Assembly (NCBI GenBank): GCA_032173965.1
Contig: CM063284.1
Coordinates: 104,346,410 to 104,410,409, forward strand
Length of the DNA: 64,000 nt
Origin: Sitta carolinensis
Taxonomy: Eukaryota > Chordata > Aves > Passeriformes > Sittidae
Direction: 5' to 3'
Part shown: in pieces, positions 49,501-60,800 of the stretch
Position numbering within the stretch: the first letter of the stretch is position 1
Layout of the letters: each line of letters begins with the position of its first letter
Translations under genes and position numbers: made by a program
Notes under the pieces: generated by a model
The model's database searches: none
What the model was told of the DNA's origin: nothing
The model's input: the letters and a program-made list of their open reading frames with translations, nothing else

Positions 49501-52500
49501 TATTCCATTTTAATGGAGATTGGGATGCTTGTGCAAGATCGAGGGATAAAGGTCCTAACCCTGTTGAATTTAAGCCAAAATTACAGCAAAAGAATTATCT
49601 GAAATGTACAGTCCGTCTTCACTCCACTTCCTCCTTTAAAGTTAAGAGAAACGTTTTTTTTTTAAATTTCACACAAAACCTTCTCACCTCAGAAGGATTT
49701 ATGTGTCAAGTACTGCTATATATTTGGTTTTAAAAAATTAAACAAAAGAAACACATCTATCACAGGTTTTCAAGTCCCTGCCTTGGGGTGAGAAGGATAT
49801 TCTTCCCTTCATGAGGCACAACTTGTCCATTCAAGAAAGAACTCAAGAGCCTCGCATCTGACCTCTCCCAACCACCATCAGCTGCAACAGCACACAGGCT
49901 CTTCCCTCAGCACCTCTTCTAATTTTAGGTCAGTCACAGAAATTGGCCTCTTATTTATCTCATACGTGCACAGAATTAAAACCAGAAGTATCAACCAGCT
50001 GAAGAGCACAGTTTCAAAACAGTCTCCAATTCCTATGATTTTGTGTCATGCTAACAGAAACAGGAAAACAGGAACTCTGCTTCCTTCTGTAAACTTCAGC
50101 TCTCAGAAAAACAACCCACTGCTGAAATTTGGAGCAAGAACTGCAGAAGATCTCTAAACTTTCATGGCAAGGCTCACCAACATGCTGAGGTTACCATTTC
50201 CCAGCATTCTGAGCCACAGAGAACATGCCCCAGCTTCTCAGCTGCTCTAATGCAAATTTTAAACAAAGTGGAGGTAGATTTGCACCAACATGTTGGACTA
50301 TTAACAGAACTGGCTGTGGTGCTAAAACACTGCCAGCTGGAATGTGCCAAGTACTGCCAATGACCTTGTGGGAATGCAAGCTTCTGGGAGAGCTATGAAG
50401 CAGAAGTCTTATATTGCCATGCCAAGATATGCCAGAGCTCATTTGTGAAACTTCTAGATCAAAGAGTTGGTGCTGAATTATAATCATTAAGTCATGCTAA
50501 GAACACAACTTAGAGGAAATCTTTCTTATCATAAATTTGAATTAATTTGACTTCAGTTTTCTCTATTTGCTTTTCAATTTCCCCTGAGGAATACTGAATA
50601 ATCTTCAACAAAATAAAACAAAGCAAAAAAATAAAATCAAATGAACTGGAATAATACAGACATTACTTAAAACTCACTTTAAAATCACTATTTGAAAACA
50701 CTAGTTTTCCCACTCTATTCTAGCTCGAAGTAAACACAAAAATATGTAAGACTTTTTGAAGACTTTTTTTTTTTGGAGGAGGATACTTTTAAAAGCACTC
50801 AAAGTACTCTGTGGTGTTCTTGAGCAAAGAGCCAAAATGAGAGTCACTGCAAAAACAAAGTAGGAATTGTGTAATATTAAGTTTTTCCTCCCTTGTTTAG
50901 TTTTTTTCTAAGAGTTTCAGAAAGGAAAGCCACTTGAAAAACAAACAAACAAACAAAAAGTAAAAAAAAAAAATAAGCATGACACTTACTTGCATCAGGC
51001 TGAGATTTCAGCACACCTTCAATGTCTGTGGTGATCTTGGAAACCTGACTATGAAACTGTTGAACAGAGTTTTTGAGGCCAGAAATATCAGTGGAATGAG
51101 ATGATATAGTTCCATTCATTTCACGGATGCAGTTCCATAAACTGCTCACGTGCTTATTCAGACCCTCTTTTATATTCTGCAAGCTGTCTGACACAGAGTC
51201 CAGCTTGCCACAGACTTTTTCAACATGTGAAACTCTGCTCTCAACATCTGAAACACCCTCCTGGACACCTTGTGTCTTTTCTTTGCACTTGTTAAGATCA
51301 TTCAGGATATGGTCATTCAATTGTTCTAGTCTCTCTTTCACTTCACCACAACAATTCTCACTGGAATGAGCAGTTTGATTTGCAAATGTCCTCTGCATTT
51401 GATCAATTTTTCGGAATACACCTCTTTGTGTTTTTCTGCATGTCGAATTGACACCCAGAAGCTGCTCCCTGCAAGTACTCAGGCCGTCTTGAAGATTTTT
51501 CATATCTTTATCAAAGGCATTTAGATTGTATCGGAATACACGCATGTCTCTCTGCATTTTCTGGATGTCACGTTGGTTACCCTTAATTAAATTGAGTTTC
51601 TCATTAAGAGAGCCATTTAGAGACTGCAGGAGAACAGAATTATTCTCTGTTTTCAAAAGCAAGTGATTGTACTTGTCGTTACAATTTTCCAGCTGTTTCT
51701 GAAGGTCCTCCGTACCTTGCGGTGCAGACTGACATTTCTGCCCACAGAGCTGTTCAAGCGACAGCAGCTTGTCCTTCACGAAATTCATCTCTGCTGTAAA
51801 CGGATCATTTGCAAAACCTGCATCGCTGGGCAAGATCGGCCCAGGATTAACAAACATTCCTTCTGGGTCCGTGGCATTGGCAATCTCCAAAATAGTCCCG
51901 CCTAGCCTAGTCTCCAGTGCCCGCAGCTTTTGGTCGAACAAGTCTCTCAGTTCATCCACCTCAGCAGCGATAGCACCGCGGAGAGTCTCCTCAACGTAAA
52001 AGCAATGCTCCTCAGCGTTTCGTTCTGTGATATTCATCCTCGCATCTAGCTCCTCCAGCCTCTCTCCAAACACGTCTTCTAGATCTGGAGTCGACAATCG
52101 AATGATTTCATTATCTATTCTGACATTCAAGATCCTCTGTGCTTCCACAATTCTGTCAATCTTCTTATCCAAATCTTTCATTTGTTGGTCAAAGTCATTT
52201 CCCTCGCCCTTCTGGCAACAACTGGAGCCGTTTGATGGAATCTGGGCACGGAGATTATTTATTTCTTTCCTCAACTCATTCTCTTTTCCTCTTATAACAT
52301 CGATTATCCCTACACAGTTATTTTCACTGTCATCATACTGTTGCTGAATATCCTCTAGTTTATATTCACAGGAGTTCTTCAGATCTGCTATTTTCTTTTC
52401 AAATCCTTCCATTATTTCTTGCCTGAGGGACTCAAATTTTGAGTCTATATAGTCCTGATATATATTGTCACGGGGCATTGTTATTGTAGGTCCTTGTGCC

Positions 52501-54848
52501 GCCTCCTGCAGTTGTTTTAATTGTCCCTCGTAGCCTTTTACTTTTCCATTCAGTTCTTCCAGCTCATCATTCCTCATCTTCAAGGCTTCTTTGACCTCAG
52601 CCAGCTCAGCTTTTATATCTTCCATTTCAAAGTCAATAAAAGGGTCTTTTTGATCTTTATTGTTGAGGAGTCCTGGCAGCTGAATAGTGTCTGTTTCGCC
52701 ACCAACTGCACTGTCAGGCTCCGGGCGGTCGTAAAGGTTGTTCAGCCAAGTCACCAACATCTTGCTAGCATCTTCTTGTACAGTCAGCTTCAGGTTTTCA
52801 TTCACACCTGCCACAGAGGACTGAAGTTCAATCACAGACCGTGTAAGTCTAAACAATTCATCCTCAAGGAACTGCATTCTCTTCTCATATGGTGGAGGCT
52901 CTGGTGATTCTGTTGGTTCTGCATCTGTTTCACAGAAATAAGAAAATGTGGATGTAAATATTCCCAGTGGTATTTGTTTTAATCAGCTGCAGCTAACTCC
53001 ACTTTTCTTGAAATAATGATTTAAACTGCCTAATGCTTATTGCCTTTTCTGTTCTCATTTTTAGTCGTTTATAATTGATACATTATCAAAACCCTCGGAA
53101 CTAAAAGTTTTAGCACAGTGACCAATTCCTGCCAAGATACAGTGGCCATAAAGAAACTGGCAATCACTCTCCTGTTCGGCAACCGATCTAAGCTACAGTA
53201 TATGTAGCAGACCAATACAGATCCATACACACCACAGCACAGTCACCTTAGGACCACTGCATCTCCTGTAACAATAATTTGCTCCCGAATTCCACTGAAA
53301 ACTTCAGAGGCAGTCATTTAAGTGCCAGAAGTATTTGTGCTTCAGGAATTTAGTGAACGGGGGTCCAAATATATATCCCATATATGACATGGGGTATTGC
53401 AAGATACTCCAGTTATCACGTTTGTTTCACAAACATTTAATTATTTGGCATGTATTTAAGTAGGCAATAAAAACATGTATAAATGCATAAAGTTTACACA
53501 TTCAAAACTGTTAGATTAAAATAACTTATCCTCATTGAATGAAAATCAGAAAGAGAAGACTTTTAGCTGCAATCTACTTTTTACCTATCATAAATCAATT
53601 AAGGAATATGAATCTTGTCATTAGTAGGACCTCATTTACAAAGCCACGTACAAATCTGGATGCTCAGTTTCACACAAAATATGTAACAATTGCAGAAAAT
53701 CCGTAACAAAAACCCAGAAAACAAACTTCATCAGAGGTCAAGAAAGCATAAACTGCAGGAAAAATCAAAAGTAATTTTTAATTTTGTCTAGAAGAGAGGA
53801 GAGGGATACATATATCACTATGTTTTGTTATCATCTTTTGGAATTAATATTTTAGGTCAGCTAACAAAATACTTAAAAAGCTTGTTTTTAAAGCAGGTAT
53901 ATAATCTATTGGACTAGTTTGAAACCATGTCTTCAGTCATTCAATACATTCCACCACACAGAAAACACATATGGAAATCTGACTAAGTGCTATATGTGAC
54001 ACTAATCTCCAATTATGTTGGAAGAAGTCCTTCAGAAGGAAACATCTGTTTATCATTTTTTCTTAATGGAGAAAAGGCATAATATGGCAATAACAGCATT
54101 CCTTCTTGCCCTTTCAGAAGACAGTATCTTACACAAACAAATTCATTCTTTAAGATACTTTTTCAGAAGTTGAGGCTTATCCATTCTTATTCCCTTACTC
54201 CTCATTATTAAGGCACGTAGTCTAACGTGAGTCTGTAAAATCTTCACACTCTCAAATAAAACATTGTAAAACTGCTAGGAACCCTTATATGTTATTAAAA
54301 TTAGTACTGGGTTGTTTTGGTTTCCTTTTTAGTATTTTTCTTTCCTGAACATTGGAGAAACTACCAAAAAAAACCCCTGTAAATTCTTACAGAACCCATA
54401 ATCTTAACCCAAAGATTTTCTGGAACCGTGAGTAGCCAGCTGGTATTTCCAGCCAGTGTTCTACAGCCCATTCCCCTGTTATTCTTCAGGAAATTCTCTG
54501 TATCAGGACTGCTATTGCTTGGCTATTATTTTCCCACCACACAGAGTCTTTCAGATGGCTTTTGTACTGCCAGCAGTTGAGTTCAAAAGAAACCATAATG
54601 ATTCTTATCCTTAGAAGACTAAACAAGAAACCAGACATGACTGTCCTTACCAAAATTCAAACAGAAAATTACCTGTGCCTTTCTTCAGGACAGCTTTTGC
54701 TGGCGTTGTGGGACGACGAGCAGTGTTTGGCTTTTCTGCTGGTCCTTCCCTGCAGTCCTCCCCTTTGTAGCCAGGACAACATCTCCATTCCAGCTCTGTC
54801 ACTGTCTTAAATGCAACTGTGTACCGAGGCCTGAAACTCGTCCGGTAT
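37231..54848 (-). CDS. EMILIN2: EMILIN-2, elastin microfibril interface protein (N-terminal exons outside window)
   Basis: EMILINs are secreted, disulfide-linked multimers in elastic-fibre matrix. Exons in order of transcription: 54848-54673, 52924-50990, 47405-47332, 45451-45118, 44546-44508, 38337-38200, 37568-37231, all GT-AG and joining in frame to 1,010 residues plus stop (counted from the first whole codon at 54,847). Domain order is the end of the EMI domain (WRCCPG at 21-26), a coiled-coil region of about 640 residues with many N-glycosylation sequons, a proline-rich and short collagen-like segment, then a C1q domain (about 861-1010). This architecture and the LPIN2 neighbour indicate EMILIN2 rather than EMILIN1 or multimerin. 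The signal peptide and first half of EMI are missing and must be beyond 64,000. No inactivating change is seen in the visible part. Confidence 0.95.
37569..38199 (-). other. EMILIN2 intron, no gene seen
   Basis: About 0.6 kb of intron between the two C1q exons. Open frames on + here (37,237-37,695) are shadows running from the exon. Confidence 0.75.
38200..38337 (-). CDS. EMILIN2: EMILIN2 exon: C1q domain, first half
   Basis: A 138-nt exon in phase 1 on both sides reads [20 protein letters not shown] then [20 protein letters not shown] and [13 protein letters not shown] and YNPNTGIF across the junction are standard C1q landmarks. The donor is GTAACA. Confidence 0.97.
39325..39535 (-). mobile_element. 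CR1 LINE 3'-end fragment
   Basis: On + it reads as the reverse complement of CR1: AAAGGGACCCACAACGACCA, then CCTAAGTCCAACTCCTGGCC, GTCAGGCTGGGGCTGTGACC, CCTGGGGAGCCCATGGCAG and ACCACCCTCTGGGTAAAAAC. The element is therefore on -, the same strand as EMILIN2. It is moderately diverged and 5'-truncated. Confidence 0.9.
41693..41715 (+). repeat. A23 homopolymer
   Basis: A run of about 23 A within the EMILIN2 intron (a T run on the transcribed strand). No retroposed body or target duplication is identified next to it. Confidence 0.8.
42183..42975 (-). mobile_element. CR1 LINE fragment, about 0.8 kb
   Basis: It starts on + with the classic reverse-complement CR1 tail (AGAATCACAGACTCAACTGG, then ATCATCGAGTTCAACCTATG) and continues through GACTGTGACTCCACCATCTC, CTGTGAAGAAATTCTTCCTC, CTGGACACCCTCCAGCACCT and CAGGTCCTGGTACTTGGTTA to CCATCAATCCAGCCAGTCCA. 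It is the best preserved CR1 here but 5'-truncated. The - strand frames retain RT-like fragments such as [14 protein letters not shown] and [20 protein letters not shown], with stops between them. Confidence 0.95.
44508..44546 (-). CDS. EMILIN2: EMILIN2 39-nt exon
   Basis: A 39-nt exon, phase 1 on both sides, encodes [12 protein letters not shown] between split glycine codons. The acceptor is TTTTGTAG and the donor is GTAAGG. It is a Ser/Thr-rich hinge between the collagen-like segment and C1q. Being symmetric, it can be skipped without a frame change. Confidence 0.85.
44547..45117 (-). other. EMILIN2 intron, no gene seen
   Basis: About 0.6 kb. A + strand open frame of 219 codons (44,862-45,521) crosses it and the next exon; it is a GC-rich antisense shadow with no recognisable protein. 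Confidence 0.7.
45118..45451 (-). CDS. EMILIN2: EMILIN2 exon: proline-rich and short collagen-like segment
   Basis: A 334-nt exon (phase 0 in, phase 1 out). It encodes a proline-rich stretch ([40 protein letters not shown]) then a weak Gly-X-Y region ([10 protein letters not shown] ... GYAGAPG). The frame is fixed at its 3' end by the 39-nt and C1q exons. EMILIN-2 is known for a proline-rich region in this place. All three frames are rather open because the exon is GC-rich; only this one continues in frame. The acceptor (CACGTCAAAG) is not strong. Confidence 0.85.
45452..47331 (-). other. EMILIN2 intron, no gene seen
   Basis: About 1.9 kb of mostly AT-rich sequence. Nothing is recognised. 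Confidence 0.65.
47332..47405 (-). CDS. EMILIN2: EMILIN2 74-nt exon inferred from reading phase
   Basis: The coiled-coil exon ends in phase 1 but the proline-rich exon must start in phase 0, so an exon of length 3n+2 is needed between them. This 74-nt segment has a strong acceptor (TTCATTTTCCTAG), a donor CCCAAG|GTAAAG, enters in phase 1, leaves in phase 0 and is open throughout: M (split), then [20 protein letters not shown] and MHPK. It joins as ...[12 protein letters not shown]. No other candidate was noticed, though a full scan is not possible by eye. Confidence 0.75.
47406..50989 (-). other. EMILIN2 intron, no gene seen
   Basis: About 3.6 kb. Nothing is recognised besides short chance open frames. 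The first ~110 bases after the donor continue the upstream open frame. Confidence 0.65.
50990..52924 (-). CDS. EMILIN2: EMILIN2 large coiled-coil exon
   Basis: A 1,935-nt exon, phase 1 on both sides, 644 whole codons. It begins [20 protein letters not shown] and is followed by long heptad-repeat stretches rich in Leu, Glu, Lys and Asn (for example [20 protein letters not shown]), the multimerising coiled coil of EMILINs. Cysteines recur at intervals ([24 protein letters not shown]) and at least seven N-X-S/T sequons are visible. The last codons are SQPDA before the consensus donor CAA|GTAAGT. The open frame runs on past the donor for 37 codons, so the reading-frame end at 50,877 is intronic. 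Confidence 0.97.
52925..54672 (-). other. EMILIN2 intron, no gene seen
   Basis: About 1.7 kb of AT-rich intron. Nothing is recognised. Confidence 0.7.
54673..54848 (-). CDS. EMILIN2: EMILIN2 exon: end of EMI domain
   Basis: A 176-nt exon (phase 2 in, phase 1 out) reads [20 protein letters not shown] then [16 protein letters not shown], the C-terminal subdomain of the EMI domain with its WRCCPG signature, then a Thr/Pro/Lys linker. EMI domains mediate interactions among EMILINs and with partners such as C1q modules. The acceptor is CTTGGGCAG and the donor is GTAATT. Confidence 0.96.
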
Positions 54849-57800
54849 CTGCCCAAGCAGAAAGCATTTTAAACAATCCATAGCCTGAGCTGCTATTCAG
54901 ATTAAAGGCAAAATTAAAATAGATTTTTGGGGTTTTTTAATATAGAAAATCCAATACTTACAGCTATTATTCATTTTCTGCTTTAAACATCAAACAAATA
55001 TTTCTGTCTAGATTTTAGAGCTGTCTCCACTTAACATAGTCAGGATAGGGAACTCTGGAACAGGGGCTTTCATGTATGAGCAGAGGGATAAAATGTTGAA
55101 GGTATAACTCATGAGATACTGCTGAGAGGAACAGTGACCAGTGTCTTACTCTATAAATTCAAAATGTTTTTCCTCAAAATGTTGTTTTCATTGTAGCCCT
55201 CCCCCAGGGCTCTTTTGAACATCAAAAAGTGCTTCTGCCTGCCTTGCCCCGTTTGTATTTCCACAGTCTCCACTTACATCGTTCCTCAGAGCCCATATGT
55301 ATGGCACAGTCAGAGCTGGGAGGATACTCCAGAGAAGGACAAAATGCTGAAAGTGTGAGTCAGACAAGGCCATGAAAGAAGTAATCAGATGAAACACAAC
55401 AACCAACAAAGAAATCAACTCTTTCCTACTTCATCAGTTGAGTTGAAGAGGGTCTGGCAGACAAGCCTATGCACACATTATGTACATACAACCTTGAGCT
55501 TCCCTGATTAACCATTCAGAAGTTAATAAATGACAAACTGATTCTGGTTGTGCAACTTTCTTTAACCATGGACTTCTTCCATAGCTTCCCTTGAAACATC
55601 TCTCACATGTTCAGCTGTGGTCAGACACTGTGGTATTCCACCAGAGCATAAGCAGAGCCTATGCTATTGGATAAAAACTAGATCAATTTAAGGTACAGCT
55701 CATTTTGAATTGAGAGATGAGGAAAATGAGTAAAACATGGATTTGCCACCTAAGCTCTACAAAATAGCATTTTTGGAACACGTAGAAACAAAAATGTCAT
55801 CCCAATTTCTCACATGAATTCCTTTCTTTCAGTTAAACTAGAATCATACTACTTATTTCCTTAAGCCTTTTTCAGATCTTTTTTCCTTAAGATTATTTCA
55901 GATTAGAACAGTGTGCATCCATTAATGAATGACAGGCTCATTTCACAGCTGAGGTGTCCCTAAACAGTAATACCAGCAGAATAAATGCAGGACAGCAGCA
56001 AAGGAATCTACAGGAGCTCTGTAATAGGTTTCAGCCATAGCCTGGCTGGGTTCACAGGGGATGTATCCTGGGACAGGGAGGACACAGTACAGAACAGCAC
56101 CAGAAGCAGCCATGCTATCAGACAAAAGACACCTATTTCATTGAACATGGCCTTGTATCAATATGCAAAATTCCTTAATAGTAAAAAAAAAAAAAATAAA
56201 TAAAAAAATCAGTCATCAGCTACAAAATGGAAAGAAGGAAATTTTACAACTGTGAAACATTTCCTATTGAAAGTCACAGAGTGGGAGTTAGCTTACTGTT
56301 ACCCTTAAAAGCTGCTCCTGCTATGCATGCAAACAGCTGCTGAAATAATTCTAACATTTTTTATTCAGCATATTTCAGATATATAATTTTAATATAATGT
56401 CCCCCATCTGACAGACATTTGCTGTCTCTTTTTGGTAAGCTGATTAACAAACTTGCAGTGGTGTGCTTAAAATATTAACTACTAATTATGAATTTGTTTC
56501 TTTTCCAAATGTATCCTTCCCAATTCTGCCACAATATAGTCTAATTTCTGCTCTTGGGAAATACTCAGTATTCTTTTGCATTATTACTTTGTCTACAACT
56601 TCTCATTTAAGGGGAAAAAGCTACTTTCACTAGAGACAATCATAGTTTTCCGAAGTATTTCTGGGCTAAGAGCAGTTTACTTATTATTACTTATTATACT
56701 AATAAGCCTCTGGATTCCCTTCTTCTGTGGATCTGCACAGGAAGGCAGGGTCAGGCTGTGCTGTACCTCTGTCTGTGAGCTGCTCATAACTGCAGTGGTT
56801 TGCTGTGGCTGTCAGCTTTTCAGACTCTGACTTGGAGCACGTAAACTCAGAGAGGGTTTCCAATCCTTTTATACCTTCTGAACACTATATATGAAACAGT
56901 TGTAGACTGCACTCCAGCTCATCATCTCTTCTACAGTTTTCACTTAAACATCTGCTGAATCCTGTTTATAAAGTACAGAAATCCCCATGGTCAAGTGCTT
57001 TTAAAATTAAATAGAGGAGTGCAATGTAGAGGGCACCACTGGGAAGAACAATATCCCGACCACCCAGGAACTTCCTTTTCCTTCTCCCTTATCTAAAATA
57101 TTAAACCACATCTTGTGTAGATAATTTGGGTTTGAATCCTTTCCTTCCAGCTAGCTGCCAGAGTCAGAAGCAACAGGATTAGCTAGATGCTTTAGTGTTT
57201 TGAAGTGGTTTTGAGAGTCATTATAACCTCTCTCACAACCACCACATTACTGAAATGCAAACTTTGAACTTCCAGATCAGTTTTCCCATGCCGGAAATGG
57301 TTGTACATACTTTTGTATGATTTCCATAAAACACTTAACTACTGCTAACTTTGTGTGTGTTCCTCTTTTTACTTTCAGGGCCAAATCCCTTCCTGAAAAA
57401 TACTGTATTTTGGTTATTTTCAAATGTTAAATCTCTCTTTTTTCCTAGCAAAGTTTTAAGACATAGCTGAAACTAATTTTATAAAATGAATAAGAATTAC
57501 TTATATGCAAATTTTGTTCTTCTTTGCTCAAATTACAGAACAAGGATTTTCGATGACATTTCTGACAATTTTCTCTTTGACACCTTCTCTGTAGTCCTGT
57601 TCATCAACATAGACACTTTCAGATGATTTCAACAGTCAGAAAATTATAAGAACACAAACAAATACAAAACAATAGGAACAAATAAAAAGAAATCAAGCTT
57701 AATATTTTTCCAATGTCAAAAATTTAAAACTCTTCCAAACTCAATTTTAAAAATAAAAAACCAGGCATGTTTGACATTCTCACTATTTTTTGTTTTGTAG

Positions 57801-60800
57801 TCTCCTGATCCTAATAGGCATAAAATGCTTAAATATGATTTAATTAAAAAAAAAATTGATAAGCAGTCCACATCTTAAAAATTCTTTCAAGTTTGAAACA
57901 ACACAAATTGGAACTGTTTTGTTTTCAGATATGGTACATCAAATACAGATTGGCATGAATCCTAAATCACAATTCTAGAGCCAAAATAAGCTAGAATCAA
58001 AACACTTCAAAATCTGGGTCTAGAACAGCTTTCATATTCACACTTTGAACTGTGGTAACAAGACAGCTATACTCATGGATGACTCAAAAATTCAATTGGG
58101 ATTTACTTACCAAGAACTACTTCTCTGTGCTGCCAGTCCAGCTGAATGAATCACACAGCTACTCCCATTTCCTTCAGGAAGGCTAATCATGTAAGGCTGG
58201 GAAACAGGACCTTACACTAGCACTTCTCTAATTTGAATCCAGTCACATGAAAATTTCTTAAAAATCACAGCTTCACTGCTACAGCTTCTCTACCAATGAC
58301 ATCCTTCAAGCACAACTGCTATGCAAGTTGCCTGTGCAAGGGACAGTGTCACTGTGACAGCAACATCCAGCTGCACTGACACATGACAGTCACCAGCAAG
58401 CACCCAGACCCAGGGAAATTCTCAATCACCAAGATGCTTTTTCAAGGCAGAGCTTTGCTCACTCAGTGAATTTCAGTGGAGAAGCTGGAGACTTCTGGGG
58501 TTTTGCTAGGATATAGAGTCTAACAACGCTGAACACAATTATGTTGGTGGTTACAGTTCTACAAAAACAAACCATAAATTTCCACTAGGGATCACATCCT
58601 GAGAATAATTTGTGATTTTATGTATGTGAAAGACACAGGACTGGGAACTATCAAAATATACAAATTAGACATGTCTTTATTTAAATCTGCAGTGTTCTGA
58701 ATCCAATTACTCATTCATAGTCACAGCAACACATTAACATACAATCACAAACAAACAAAACACACAAAATGCACTAAGGGTACCTGGAGAGATAAAACAT
58801 TCCTTCTTTATAAAGCTGGATAAAGATACATGGTTGATGAAATGTAACATCAAGTTTCACATCATTTTACTGGCAGGTGTGAATCTTTACAGAGTTATCT
58901 AGTGAGGCAATTTTGTCAAAAGGGTACACAAAAGTTTCCAAAGTATCTTAAAAATTGAGGCTCCACTTTTATGCCTTTATATGCTGCAATGCAATTCAAA
59001 ACCAGTAAAACATCAAATCTTCCTCTGGTTGACTTGGACTTTTGCTATTCAAATAAGTGTTAATAAACACAATTATTTTTACATGTATACTTCAAAACTA
59101 TTTAAAAATCTAGTAATTTCTTATATGGTTAGAAGTTGCATATAACACACCAGCATTTACTGTGCCTAGTCACTCCATATCCTGTGGACTTCAAGTCCAA
59201 GATGATAGTCATAATCTCTTGATGAATTGAGCTAAATACTGAAATAATTCTTTTATAAAGCATTAATAAAGGTTAATATCAACTGCTTCTAATCTTTAAT
59301 TGCAACACAGAACATACGAACAGCTGTTTTTTAGTTTTTCCACAACACCTTGTAACTACCCACGCCTACTACCTTCGCCATGAACCCAACATACTGATCA
59401 AATGAGAAAAACACACCAGAACGCTAATACAAACCTCCACTTTTAATATCTTTAGTATCTCACAGCTGAAATGAAGTTGTACAGGGTGACAATAACACTC
59501 AAATATTCCTCTTCTTTGAGAGAGACGTACTTCTGTAGGAAAATGCTTAATTAAAAATTCATGTTTGCTGCAAATGCTGGACATTTTGAGTAGGGAATGA
59601 GCTATAATTTTCTCATGGTGCTAAACCACAGAAGGAAACAGTTAACACAGATATGTGGAATGTCACCTAATAGCAATAAAACTAATCAGAAACATTTGGA
59701 TGAAATCGGTGGGAAAACATATGGCTCAGCTCTGTAACTGGATATTAACATTCAACCTTTTGGGAAATGCAATGAGATAAGTGCCACCACATCCTCACTG
59801 AGAGGAAGGGACCACAGAATCAGCATGTTTCTACATAAGCAGCATATAAAATGTTTACTCTGAGCACAAATCTTCAACGTTAGTCCAAAACTCTGCAGTG
59901 ATTGGAACAAGTCCCATGACTTCAGCAGCCTGCACATTTCTGTCTTTATGAAATAGAAGATACCAAATCTACACTATTTAACATTTTTATTGCATGTAGA
60001 CACATTCTTCCTAAATTGCATCATCTGGTAGTTATATTTATATAGTCATTGTAATATAGTCACAGTCATCCAAATTTCCAATATATTGCAAGGGAAGCAC
60101 AGAATTGGCATACAGACACCACCCAAAAATACTACCTAGAAGATGTAAGTAAATGCATCCCATTTTGACCAAACATTTTTTTATTTTGTAGGCTGAAAAT
60201 AATTCTGCTGAAAATATACCTTATTGGCTGTTTATACTACACAAACACTGAACTAGAACCAGTTGATCCTATGTTTTCTGCTTCCCAAGTGTGCAGGTCT
60301 AATTGTATGCCCTACGAATGGTGGCAGAAATCCTAGCTCCACCATAATCTTTGGAGATTTTAGCAGTTGTCTGTCACAGTGAGTTTCAGCACACCTGGAT
60401 TTCAGGTGCCTTGTGTGTAGGTAAGGACAGGTATTAGTTGTCTGTACTTCCATGAAGGTCAACAGCAGCAGTCCACACAGCCAGCAGAGTCAAAACAGGG
60501 CTGCATCTCACCCTAAAGTCATTATTTGCATCCTACAGCCTACAGAGTGGCTGGACACCACTGACTTGCATCTGTGTCACCATCACTGCACATCTAAGCA
60601 CCCATGCTCAGAATCATCCCTCTGCATAGAGGGCAGACAATTTGGGTCAGGGTGAATCAAATCCCACCTTTGTTTTTTGTTCTTTTATTACTTTACCACT
60701 ATGCAGCAGCACTGGCAGCTAACTTCCAGTGTTCCAGCCCATAGATGAGCTTAATTTGAGAAAAATGTGTCTTCCCTAAGATTTTATCCTAAGGCATTTA

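Noticed and set aside
45118..50990. An apparent frameshift in EMILIN2 between the coiled-coil exon and the proline-rich exon
   Set aside because: The phase mismatch disappears when the 74-nt exon at 47,332-47,405 is included, so no indel or pseudogene is needed.
58108..58190. A - strand segment (ISLPEGNGSSCVIHSAGLAA...) before a consensus donor GTAAGT, considered as the missing EMI exon
   Set aside because: It lacks the EMI cysteine/tryptophan pattern, its acceptor is weak, and joining it to the next exon in its open frame makes a TGA.
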